Assembly (NCBI GenBank): GCA_030248225.1
Contig: JASANE010028981.1
Span: forward strand, 1 to 64,000
Source: Trileptium ribeirensis
Lineage: Eukaryota; Nematoda; Enoplea; Enoplida; Thoracostomopsidae
Direction: 5' to 3'
DNA: 64,000 bases
How positions within the stretch are numbered: the first letter of the stretch is position 1; the number at the start of each line of letters is the position of its first letter. Position numbers and translations under genes: made by a program. Below, one piece after another: positions 9,370 through 18,209 of this stretch. Under the pieces are notes generated by a model. It was not told where the DNA came from. It saw nothing but the letters and a program-made list of their open reading frames with translations, and did not search any database.

Positions 9370-10098
9370 CAGAAGTCGAGGAATTCGACACCTTAATTAG
9401 GGTCGCTTATGCATGCGGACCGCGAGTACGTTTACAACGCCCTGAACAGGTGTATGACACTGGTAAACACATATACTTACCGCACTGTCACGGCAGTTCC
9501 GTGATACGGCGACGCTAAGCTAAACATAAACTATTTTGCATGAAGGGCTTGAACGATGAATCAGATGCACATATTGTATTCGTTTGTGAATATAAAACTT
9601 GTTATAGTTCGATAATCAGAAAAATATTACAGCAACAACCGTCTTCTAGATAAAAGTACTACTGCTGATTTTAATAATATAATATTCGAACATGCGCTAA
9701 TTTGCATAATTTTTTTATTAAATCTCCATGTAAAAGCTGTGGCTGGTGGCGGAGATTATCTTCATGTTTTTAGCGTTTGTTCTATGGTTTTGCTGTGATT
9801 TTTGGAGTGAGTGAAGCCGAATTCGGTACACGCACTTTCAGCAATATGAGTGACGAAATCTCCTTAATTATATACCCTACATCCAACGTAGAGACAAACA
9901 ATTTGCACCTACTTGGTGGTACATACATACTCGACAGCCGCCAGCTGACGAAAAGGCAGCGACCACCCTCAAGTTAGAGGCCATCATTACCGTCGTTGCC
10001 CCGACACTGCCATTCTTTACTTACATGCCATCATGCCAAATGACCATAGACCTAAACTGTGTGTGCCCAGACTTTTCATACGATAAATACTCAAACAC
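9370..10098 (+). other. Disrupted RNase H-integrase junction with AT-rich insert
   Basis: A frame from about 9,352 to a TAA near 9,516-9,518 looks like pol linker. From about 9,520 to 9,820 the base composition turns strongly AT-rich with no plausible protein, unlike the flanks, which suggests an inserted fragment or a decayed spacer. From about 9,820 GC content returns to that of pol, but frames are broken until the integrase zinc domain at 10,099. I see no terminal repeats on the AT-rich piece. Confidence 0.4.
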
Positions 10099-10872
10099 GA
10101 GCATGACACTTTATTCGGTGGACAGCCAGGTAGAGATCGTCTACTCAGCAAACTTCAATTCTACTATTGGGAGACAATGGGTAAGGATGTAGACGAATAT
10201 GTAAAACGATGCGTACTTTGCCAGCGATCACGAAATTTGCCACAAAACGTCCGAGCCGCGCTTGGAGACAACCCGCTGGCTAGTGCCCCTATGCACCGCA
10301 TGTTCGTTGACATATTGGACACTCGGGTTTAGTCCCGAAAGGGAAATAGGTATGTTATTGCTTTCATTCATCAGTTTACAAAATTAGTGATTCCAGCCGC
10401 TTTGCCTGACCAGACATCTGAGAGTGTAGCCCGGGTTTTCGTTGAAGACGTGGTATGCCGTTATGGCGCACCCGAAGAATTAGTTTCTGACCGAGGAGGA
10501 TGCTTCGTTTCAGAAGTCATGGAGGCCTTATGCGATAAGCTACACACATTCAAAAGGAAAACCTTGAGCTACAATCCAAAGGCAAATGGAGAGATCGAGC
10601 GTTTCAGCCGCACAGTACTATTCCTCTTGAGGGTAGCCTTACCCGAAAGTGACCATACTACATGCGACGAAGTCATACCCTACTGCATTATGTTTTACAA
10701 CTCAGCAGTCCACGCTTCTACGTACTACCCACCTTTCATGCTTATGCACGGATTCCAATCCCGTGTACCGGGTGGAATCGAGACACAAACGGATTGGGGA
10801 CGATACCCCGGAGCAGAAGCTTACCGCGCAAATGTGCAACGATGGTTAGCCGCGATCAGAGATAGAGCCTAA
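10099..10872 (+). pseudogene. pol: Retroelement integrase (one in-frame stop)
   Basis: Frame 1 shows the second half of an HHCC zinc-binding domain (a YYWETM motif, then CVLC near 10,210-10,225). The catalytic core follows, with Asp at 10,309 (VDI), Asp at 10,489 (SDRGG) and Glu at 10,597 (NGEIERF). There are 35 residues between the last two, the D,D35E spacing of retroviral and Ty3/gypsy integrases. One TAG at 10,330-10,332 interrupts the core just after the first Asp. The motif before the Glu reads NPKANGE, close to the usual N/H-P-X-X-N-G. The frame ends with a TAA near 10,870, before a chromodomain or GPY/F module could be recognised. Confidence 0.85.
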
Positions 10873-10969
10873 TGCTCCATGCAGTCTGTAAGGAATACAG
10901 GAAACGCTATTACAATCGCAAAATTAAGGTTAGAGGGAGAAGACGCCGCCGCGCAGCGCACCCTCCGCC

Positions 10970-11614
10970 ATGAAGGGAACTCTAGCTCGACCCGCACGCG
11001 CTAAAGGTCCCGCCCGAACCCCAGCTAAAGCTCAACCACTTGTTAGTTGGGAAGACTGGGAGGAGGAAATACCTTTAAGTCAACTTTTACCGGGACCTAG
11101 TCGAAGACCCCGCTTCGAACTTGACTATTCTTCTGAGGAAAGTGAGGGATCCCCGGAGATGGGACCTTCTGTTGAAGAGCTCGAGGAGAGGACAGAGCCT
11201 CCTCAACCCACTCGACAACAACCACATCGTCAGGCTAGAGACCGCCGTCGAGTGTACGAAGACTATATACCACACGGAGCCGAAGCTCGGGTGGTAATAC
11301 CGCGCATGACTCCCCGAGAGCATGCACCCCAACCACCAACCCCAGCTCGAAAAACCGTGCCTTTTGCTCCACCGACCCGACATCGTGACCCTATTGTGCC
11401 AATGGGTCCCCCACCTAAGAGTGCCCTCTATCGGCACGAGATGTTCGAACCTTTTAGGGACATATTTGACGACCAGGACATTAAAGACATGTTAGCCGCG
11501 CATCCTGACTTGGAACTGGACGATGATAACGGACAACGACAATTACGACCCGAAGACATTGGACTGGAGGTGGTCCGACCCCCAAGACAACCGCCTCGCG
11601 GAAAACGGTTGTGA
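10970..11614 (+). CDS. Proline-rich accessory region downstream of integrase
   Basis: 214 codons rich in Pro, Arg and Glu, with an acidic patch at about residues 50-75 and a more helical acidic end (FDDQDIKDML). There is no membrane segment and no enzyme motif. It is in frame 2, as is the NADAR region, and only the TGA at 11,612-11,614 separates them; the bases between (11,615-11,695) are open in the same frame. The two were therefore probably one protein with a disordered N-terminal half and a NADAR C-terminal half. Its style matches the linker between RNase H and integrase. The ATG at 10,970 is the first Met, but the true start could be part of the pol polyprotein. Confidence 0.55.
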   Translation: MKGTLARPARAKGPARTPAKAQPLVSWEDWEEEIPLSQLLPGPSRRPRFELDYSSEESEGSPEMGPSVEELEERTEPPQPTRQQPHRQARDRRRVYEDYIPHGAEARVVIPRMTPREHAPQPPTPARKTVPFAPPTRHRDPIVPMGPPPKSALYRHEMFEPFRDIFDDQDIKDMLAAHPDLELDDDNGQRQLRPEDIGLEVVRPPRQPPRGKRL

Positions 11615-11695
11615 CGCTTACGCCATACCAGACATCTCCCCCGAAGACTCGAGCTCTCGCCGCCACACCTCTATCAAGAACCGCCACTAACGGCG

Positions 11696-12436
11696 ATGAA
11701 TATTATTGCAGGCATCATCAACCGACAAATCAAGGAAATGGAGCAAATCTCTCAACCTCGCGTGCCATTTTATACTATCAATTACGCCGCCCCCGTCGAA
11801 ACGTTCCTCTCAAAAGGCACGCGTTGGCCAGAATTATCAAACATGGCTCCGTTGGGTCAAACAATCGAACAATACCCCATCGAATATACTTCAACGGAGC
11901 AAGGATATCAGCTCCTCGTCACCTATTTATTCGACGAAGAGCAAGCTCGGCAAGATATCTCCGACCTGATATTGCGAGCTCGAGACGTTAAAGCCATCTC
12001 CCGAAGGAACAAACAAAAGTTCCTGGACCCAGAAACGACGGAGTGCCTTCGCCCTGTTCTCCCGCATCTCATGCGAACGGTGAAGTTCAAGATCCCGAAA
12101 TTTCGGAATGTCCTTCTCGCCACCGGGCACGCTCAACTGCTTGAGGCAAATCGCACTGATTCGTTCTGGGGAATCGGTCTTGGACCGGAAGACATCGCCT
12201 TTGGCCGCCGTCCACGGCCATGTCACAACTTCATGGGCCGCCTTTTGGAGGAAATACGGGCCTTCATCCGCCATAAAGTTGCTAACTGGCCAACGGTGCT
12301 AATTCTCGGCGACTCCATGGCAACGCCTTTAGTGGAAATGGCCACATCGAAATGGTGGTTCGCCATCGCCTGGCCCGGAGCCACCACACAATTTTTGATT
12401 CGTATGGCAACCTTATATCGCCACACCCCAGACTAA
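11696..12436 (+). CDS. NADAR-domain protein with the start of a GDS-motif domain
   Basis: A frame of 246 codons. Residues about 37-192 carry the NADAR (YbiA/DUF1768-type) pattern: F, then W-P-E-L-S-N at 44-49, Y-x-S-x-E-x-x-Y-Q with Glu68, a middle helix, Kf.. leading to L-L-A-T-G at 140-144, L-x-E-A-N with Glu150, D155, WGIG at 158-161, and N178-F-M-G...R188. NADAR proteins bind NAD/ADP-ribose-type ligands, and several are N-glycosidases, including enzymes that remove ADP-ribose from guanine bases. Residues 201-208 start a second domain, VLILGDSM, like block I of SGNH/GDSL hydrolases. It lies directly after integrase and the proline-rich part of the same element. A captured host gene or an unrelated insertion are alternatives. 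Confidence 0.7.
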   Translation: MNIIAGIINRQIKEMEQISQPRVPFYTINYAAPVETFLSKGTRWPELSNMAPLGQTIEQYPIEYTSTEQGYQLLVTYLFDEEQARQDISDLILRARDVKAISRRNKQKFLDPETTECLRPVLPHLMRTVKFKIPKFRNVLLATGHAQLLEANRTDSFWGIGLGPEDIAFGRRPRPCHNFMGRLLEEIRAFIRHKVANWPTVLILGDSMATPLVEMATSKWWFAIAWPGATTQFLIRMATLYRHTPD

Positions 12437-12785
12437 GACCATCATTGTACTAGGCGGATACAAAGCCGCATTGCGATCCAAACCGCACGAAGGTCGTCTG
12501 CACGACACGCCGAGAAAGCTTATGCGCCGCGTACGACGGCACATGTGATCCTTTGATTACTTATTGAGAGATGGAGCGCGAGCAGTGATCGTCCCACCTC
12601 CACCAGCTTGGGATGTTGGACAGGACGACGTGGGAGCGTGGGCCAGGGAATTTACCCATTTGTTTCAAGACATTAAACGTCAATTTCCAGACCGGGCAAG
12701 GAGGGCCGAAATGCTTCATTACCCACCGGAATTATTGGAACCAGGCGCATGGGAGACGGGTTCCAGCGACAACCCGCCTGCTTAA
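12435..12785 (+). pseudogene. Remainder of the SGNH/GDSL-like domain after a frameshift
   Basis: Protein resumes in frame 3 from about 12,435 with a beta-strand plus turn (TIIVLGG) that resembles block III of GDSL/SGNH hydrolases, although the usual Asn of GxND is not seen. A TGA at 12,546-12,548 is followed in the same frame by 12,564-12,785, with a VIVPPPP strand and a later WAREFTHLF helix containing His. The assignment rests on the GDS motif upstream and the strand order, so it is tentative. Some LINE ORF1 proteins have SGNH-like esterases; one after NADAR in an LTR element would be new to me. Confidence 0.35.
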
Positions 12786-13085
12786 CCTCAAGTCGCGAAG
12801 CCTTATATTGGCTTCCTCCGCAAGTGGGTGGAATGTCAAGCGTCGTGACAAGGGAGGGGTTCTGCTAAAAGAACACTAAGACGATAACGTAAGGACTTTA
12901 CACCTAGGGTCGATACCGGACTGTATTATGATTATATGTGTGTTTTATCATCATGTGTTTAACCATTAATGTCGTAGTAGTACTTTGCGTTTATTAATTT
13001 GGGTATGGCATAACCAAAATTAGACCATAGGGACACAAATAAATCTTTCAACCCCACGAAAAAAGTCATTTTCCCCTTAAAATAT

Positions 13086-13095
13086 AGGAGGAGGA
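13086..13095 (+). other. Candidate polypurine tract at the start of the 3' LTR
   Basis: AGGAGGAGGA lies about 300 bp downstream of the last coding remnant, where an LTR element needs its plus-strand primer. The next bases do not start with a clear TG, so the exact LTR border is uncertain. Confidence 0.3.
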
Positions 13096-13543
13096 CTTTT
13101 AGTTTGAAAATTTTTGAAAATGTTAGTGGTTCGTCAAGCAAGGGTTAGGATAAACCACTTAGTGACCATGGGTCAGTCATAAACGAAATAGTGACCATTT
13201 GGCGCGATCAGGCCGAGCGCAAGTACATAAATTATGTACTTTGTCTCAAATAATAGATCACAAAACTATTAAGCAGCGAAGGCATTCGGCTGGCACTTCC
13301 GCAATTGGCTGAACTAAATTTTCGAGAGGTCTTGATTTACGAGACCTCGGAACAAACTATTTTAGCAACCAGATCTTAGGCAAAGGACAATTTATTCGCC
13401 ACCCGTATAATTAAGTCCGGATATTTCCATTTAAAAATATAAGAGATGTAACAGGCCCGTTCCGGGCCGTTACGAAGTTTTCATGACTCTAGCATCTGAA
13501 AAATCGTACCGAAACACGTTAGCGCCCTTAAAGGGTCACATTT

Positions 13544-13627
13544 CGTATCTTTATCAGGGGTTCGTATATAGTAAAAATGTAGCATCTTTATCAGTAACTA
13601 GTATATATAAATGTCGTATCCTTATCA
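13544..13627 (+). promoter_or_regulatory. Three CTTTATCAG-type (GATA-like) repeats around a TATA-like box
   Basis: Near-identical motifs cgtatctttatcag, agcatctttatcag and cgtatccttatcag start at 13,544, 13,581 and 13,615. Each contains TTATCA, the reverse of a GATA-factor core. A TATATATAAA box sits at about 13,602. Spacing is 37 and 34 bp. Inside a putative LTR this could be the U3 enhancer and promoter. Confidence 0.3.
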
Positions 13628-13895
13628 GTGCCTGGTGCAAGTCCCCACCTTTTTTCATCCTCGTTGTCCTACCTCCCTTCTGAACCGGTGCATGCGACCC
13701 CTCGTTTTGTTCATCGTGACTGTACAAATCCAACGACGTGCGCCGGACCCCCGTCCGAACCCCTCTGACCCGCTGCAGTCACTCAAAAGTGCGTAAATCT
13801 TTGTTGCCAACCACTAGTGGGCGCAGAAGATTCGAGATTTTTCTCTCCACTCCAGAATAGGCGAACCGCCCCTCATTGGATTTGTCTGACGAGAT

Positions 13896-14159
13896 ATGTC
13901 CAAAAATACCCGGCGGGTCACGGTCAGCCGTCCCGTTAACCCGGGACAACCGTCGAAAGCGCCCCTACCGGAGCCGCTACCTTCTCTAATCGTTATAATT
14001 AGCATCATTTTTACCCCTGCCGCCCCGGTAGCGACATCCTCATTCAAATCGCCGTTGGACGACAAGTCCAACAATACCCGGCGGGCGTCGCTCCGCCCAA
14101 GCGTTAAGGCAGGAGAGCCCGCTAAAGCTCCCCATACTAATACACATCAGAACCCATAA
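13896..14159 (+). repeat. Two diverged copies of a GC-rich module that also repeats as peptide
   Basis: Modules at about 13,895-13,965 and 14,055-14,125 share ATACCCGGCGGG and neighbouring bases about 160 bp apart. An 87-codon open frame runs through both, and the peptide repeats as NTRRV...VNPGQPSKAP and NTRRA...VKAGEPAKAP. Similarity at peptide level through diverged DNA hints at coding history, but no family is recognised and the ORF is short. Confidence 0.35.
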
Positions 14160-15410
14160 GTGGGTTCCGGCTCGCTACTTTGTCCTCCTCCCCCCGTGTT
14201 TGGTATCGATCGGCCCCGTTCCATCCTGGGACCGAATTATACCCCAGCCTCTCGAAAATCCCTCGGGATTCCCCTTGTCCCGCTTCCCTTCCCTGCCCTC
14301 TTCGTGTACTCGCTGTCCTTTGTTTTCTTGTCCTCGTTCTCTCTCTAACCGACTTTTCTGGTCGGTTTTCTTCTTCGTCTTTGTTTGTTGTTTTTGACCT
14401 GTTGTGCGTGTGTATTTATCCTGAGCGACTTTTCTGTCGCTTAGGACGCCACCATGTCTACCATGTGTAGTGTATGTGTTTGTGTATGTGTGTAGATATA
14501 TGGATATATAACTATGTACGTAAGGACATAACATAAAATCGGACGGACGGGGACACTACATACAAAAAGCGACAAAATTTAAGAGTTTTACGGACGGACA
14601 AAATACGTACGATTAGGATAAACGGGGGTGAGTTTAGGGCCCTCCCGCGGACCCTAGGGGCCTTGCAGCAGGGCGCCTGACCAGTTAGGAGTACGTTAGG
14701 GTTTGCCCCGTCTCTGGCCCCGAGACGGGTGTTTTTCCCATCATCGGTTCCCCCTGGCGAGACGTTGAAACATGGGCGTTCCCAGGAAAATTTTAAATTA
14801 CCTCGATTCTCTTCGATGTTCCACGATGTCCTCATGAACGAGGGTCATCGGCTAAGTTAAATTTAGTTTAATTAGGAGGGCGGCGAGTCGAAACCACAAG
14901 GGCGACGTAGCAGATGGGGTCGCCAAACAATTAGAACTTCAGCTGATTACTGGTCGTTGCGTGGGGCGACGAGATGGCGGCCCGAACAATAGAAAAAAGA
15001 ACAAACTAATTTGAATTTCTTGGAGATCGAGTGTCCCGGAAGTCGACGATATTGACCCAACCGATCTGGGACAGGAAATCGAGTAAATAAAATTCGAATT
15101 TCAATGGACATCCTGTCTTAATTGTAGGAAGTTAAAGCTTAAAAGCTCGGATTTCATGAGAAAACCGGGGCTAAAATCACAGATGGTCAACTTCCGAGTA
15201 CTCGGAGGATTCAAACTCAATGTGGGCAAATCTAATTGAAGCCGACTCTCTTTAAGGACAGCGACGGCTTACGGTAGCCGTGAAAATTCGAATTTCCGGA
15301 AGTGTCCTCAATTGGACACTGAATTAAAACCCAAGAAAAGTGGTCGTTAAACGGCCAACGACGATTGGATAGCGACAAAATCGCTATCCTAAACTACAGG
15401 CGAAAATTTT

Positions 15411-17414
15411 GAGGCGACGACCAACGCGTCGACTCGTCGAATCAGTTGGACTTCGACAGCGCGGAGTTCGATCGACTTTACTGACCGGCTCCGACGTCTT
15501 ATTTTTGTGTTCACCGTTTTCATGTAGCAAGTATTCTTTCTATATATTCTCCCGCCCTACTTTTCGGAGGGCTTTGGGTAAGCCAGACCTACGCGCTGCT
15601 GCCCATGTGAGTCAGCCGGTCTTTGGGGATTTGGAACCGTCTATATTTCCAGAAGAGTTGTGCGACGCTTCGGGCGTGGTTAATTCTGTATCACCTAAGA
15701 GCATACATACTAAAAGTGCTACAAGCATATTTCATCGCTATGACGCTTATATCTTGTCGTGGTTATTAATATATGCCCACAGGAGGTAGTGGGAGCTACC
15801 CCTTTTAGGTATCGGATCCTCCACCCGTCTCCATGTGAAGCTTCCAGCGCCAACGCTCAAAAACCTTTGGCAGGGAGTCCCACCACCTCCGACGCTGTAA
15901 GCTACGCGAAAATAATTAAAATCGGAAAAATCGGATAAAATATGCAGAAAATTGCAAAAATTAGGGCATATTTCAACAATACCTGACGAAATTACCAAAA
16001 GTAGAGAAAATTGATCAAAATGCTCCAAATCATCCCGTGCCGTGCACTTCCAACCCCAAATGCCCCCGCCTCCGCCCACCTTCACTCCTGTATCGCACTC
16101 CCGACCACTTCCCTTCACGCCGTGCACCTCAACGCCCCATTTCCGTATCCCCACATTTTTTGGCGCGCCCACCTCTCCCAGGTGCTCCGCACTTCCACCT
16201 TCGTAAGCCGGCTGACTGCCCTGCAAGCCACCTGCTGCCACACTGCGGGACATCAAACCTGAGCAGTTGGTATATCTTTAATATTACTTAGCTAGCCCTC
16301 AGGAATTAAAATTTGGATTAGTAACTAATATTTGCTTAAGTTGTGTCGGTGGTTTATTTAGCTACCAAGGGGTTCCCAGGACTAAAATAATTTTTCTTAA
16401 TTTTTCATTAAATATCTTATTATATGTCTTCCTAGGTTTCTAAAATTCTAAAATCCTAAAATGTATATAAATTTCATATTTTCCTTTTTTCCTAATTCGC
16501 ATAATATTCGCTCGTTATATTCACTAGCTATATGTAATTATTTTTGTCTTTAATTCCACTAATCAGTCTTAGTTGGGATCTCGGAAAGTACGGTGTGTTT
16601 TCTGGAAGAGCCCTAATTATATCGTTTCTGTTGTTTTTACGTTTTATACGATCGGCTACTTGGCTAATGTTATTACTTCCGGCTTTTGTTTTATAATGGT
16701 TTAATATACCGATAGTGGATTCGAGTGCACTGAATATTGCAGCTTGTTATAGGTGAAGTTTTCTGGGCTAATATTCAATCCATTGTGTCGGAGAATAGTA
16801 TTTGTGTGTAAAGAACGATGTATTACGTGTCTGCCGTACTTTTGCGTAGACTTCAGCGAAGGAGCTTATACTCGGCCCTTCGATCAGTTGCTTAAAACCT
16901 CATGAAACGCCTATACTCGGGTTTCCGAAATCATAATCTTCTCTATGGTTTTTTATTATTGAACGTGTAACAGACCTGACGCTGCTGGACTTGCACTTCC
17001 ACAAATGTAATGCCCATACGACCCCGGCTATCGTAACATCGAGGGCGGACCTAATGGGTTCAAATTTCTACTTCTTGTCTTTGACTCGGGTCAGGCCCAA
17101 GAAATTACGGAGCTTAGCAGGCCGCAGGAGAGCTTCACGGGATGTGTTCTGATCCTGCCGGACGGGTTGCGCACGTAGCCTAAGCGGTACTACCTTTGAG
17201 GTCCCTAGGGAGGTGGGCTCCGTCACCTGTGTTGGGGCTGGTGCCTTTTTCATCACCAAATTTCTCTTTTTCTTTTCACTAAAGGCCGCCCCCACGCCGC
17301 CCTGGTATTCCCTGTCGCCCTCGGCATGGCATATGAGCGTATGAGTACGTAAACATATGTATATCCTACTATATATATACTATATATATTATATAAAAAT
17401 ATAAACTAGCTATG
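15411..17414. other. Noncoding stretch, no recognised gene
   Basis: It includes a C-rich block (16,020-16,210). Open frames here (126 codons at 15,409 and 169 codons on the minus strand at 15,747-16,256) look like products of biased composition and match nothing I know. A minus-strand frame at 17,068-17,295, open further upstream but without an ATG, is Lys/Arg/Pro-rich and unassigned. It may be an exon or element relic. Confidence 0.4.
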
Positions 17415-18209
17415 TAATTTCCTAACTTAATTAAAACTAACTATAATAATATATAATATTACTTATTTATACAATTCCCCTAAATAACCCTACATTCCCC
17501 AAAACCTAAATTTCTTTAATAAAATTATATAAAACACACTTTTTCTTTTTCCCCACCCTTTTTCCTACAATATCTACCTTACCCACCCTTTTCTCTTACA
17601 CCCAACCAAAATTCTACCCAAAACACATTTTTCTTCTTTTTCCCATTTTTCTACTAAAATTCAAACTACCCTCCCTTCCCCAATACCTAACCAAACCCCT
17701 CCAAAATTTAATATTTTCTTTCCCTTACCCCATCTATTAAAATATATAATTCCCCTCTTATTTTTTTATATAAAATTTCCTTTTTCTAAATTTTCATTTT
17801 TCCTCATTTTTCTTCATTTTTCATACATTCCCCATTCCCTCAAAATTCAACCAATCCACCCCAAATTTTAATATCCTTTTTCTCTTACCACCCTTATTCA
17901 TATATCTACCCCACCCCTTTCCCACCTCTCTATTTTCCATAAATTTCTATTTTTCAAAATTCTCATTTTTCTCCAACTTTTCACATTTTTCAAATATCTC
18001 CCATTTTATCAAACCCTAACCCCCACTCCTCAAATTTAAAACACAAACTCCCCTGCCTACCCCCTTCATCATATTAAAATCTCACCATCCCCCTCTCTCT
18101 ACTTTTCTCAAACCACACCCCAACCTTCTACCCCATTTTTCATTTCAAATTTATAATTTAAAATCCTTTTTAAATTTTATATAATATATATAATATATTT
18201 ATTATATTC
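17415..18209. other. G-free (H-only) tract, 795 nt with a single G
   Basis: The + strand has no G from 17,415 to 18,054 (640 nt). After one G at 18,055 it is again G-free to 18,209. The bases are a mix of A, T and C with many CCC and CCCC runs, so the minus strand is C-free and full of G-runs that could form G-quadruplexes. It is not a simple tandem repeat. Flanking DNA has normal G content. Confidence 0.9.

Larger units (their letters stand above)
1..13095 (+). mobile_element. Decayed envelope-bearing Ty3/gypsy-like LTR element, 5' end off window
   Basis: The segment reads on one strand as gag zinc knuckle, acidic frame, envelope-like glycoprotein, protease, RT, RNase H, integrase, then a proline-rich/NADAR/SGNH-like accessory frame, and ends at a purine tract. 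RT and RNase H have Ty3/gypsy-type sequence and the integrase has D,D35E spacing. The copy is dead: in-frame stops at 5,211, 7,330, 10,330 and 11,612, frame changes near 520, 3,420, 5,400, 7,565, 8,000 and 12,430, and a deletion in RT near 7,945. The order, with envelope before protease, differs from the gag-pol-env order of errantiviruses and retroviruses. The 5' LTR, primer-binding site and most of gag lie outside the window. Confidence 0.85.
13096..15410 (+). other. Probable 3' LTR / UTR region rich in short hairpins
   Basis: No credible gene. At least eight short hairpins with stems of 6-11 bp occur: 13,325-13,348 (GAGGTCT/AGACCTC), 13,448-13,472 (GTAAC and GGCCCG arms), 14,347-14,367 (AACCGAC/GTCGGTT), 14,419-14,446 (AGCGAC/GTCGCT, extended), 14,707-14,730 (CCCGTCTC/GAGACGGG), 15,264-15,281, 15,301-15,320 (AGTGTCC/GGACACT), 15,343-15,362 and 15,367-15,389 (GGATAGCGA/TCGCTATCC). 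A TG/TA-rich microsatellite lies at about 14,455-14,525. The position just after a purine tract fits a long LTR, but no second LTR is in the window to prove it, and the 3' border is unknown. Confidence 0.4.

Noticed and set aside
15747..16256. 169-codon minus-strand ORF, Gly-rich
   Set aside because: The complementary strand is C-rich and biased, which lengthens open frames; no domain, no splice context.
17068..17295. Minus-strand peptide that looks like a myristoylated Gag start (MGAAFS)
   Set aside because: The first codon is GTG and the frame is open upstream, so there is no real Met-Gly start and no further Gag feature.
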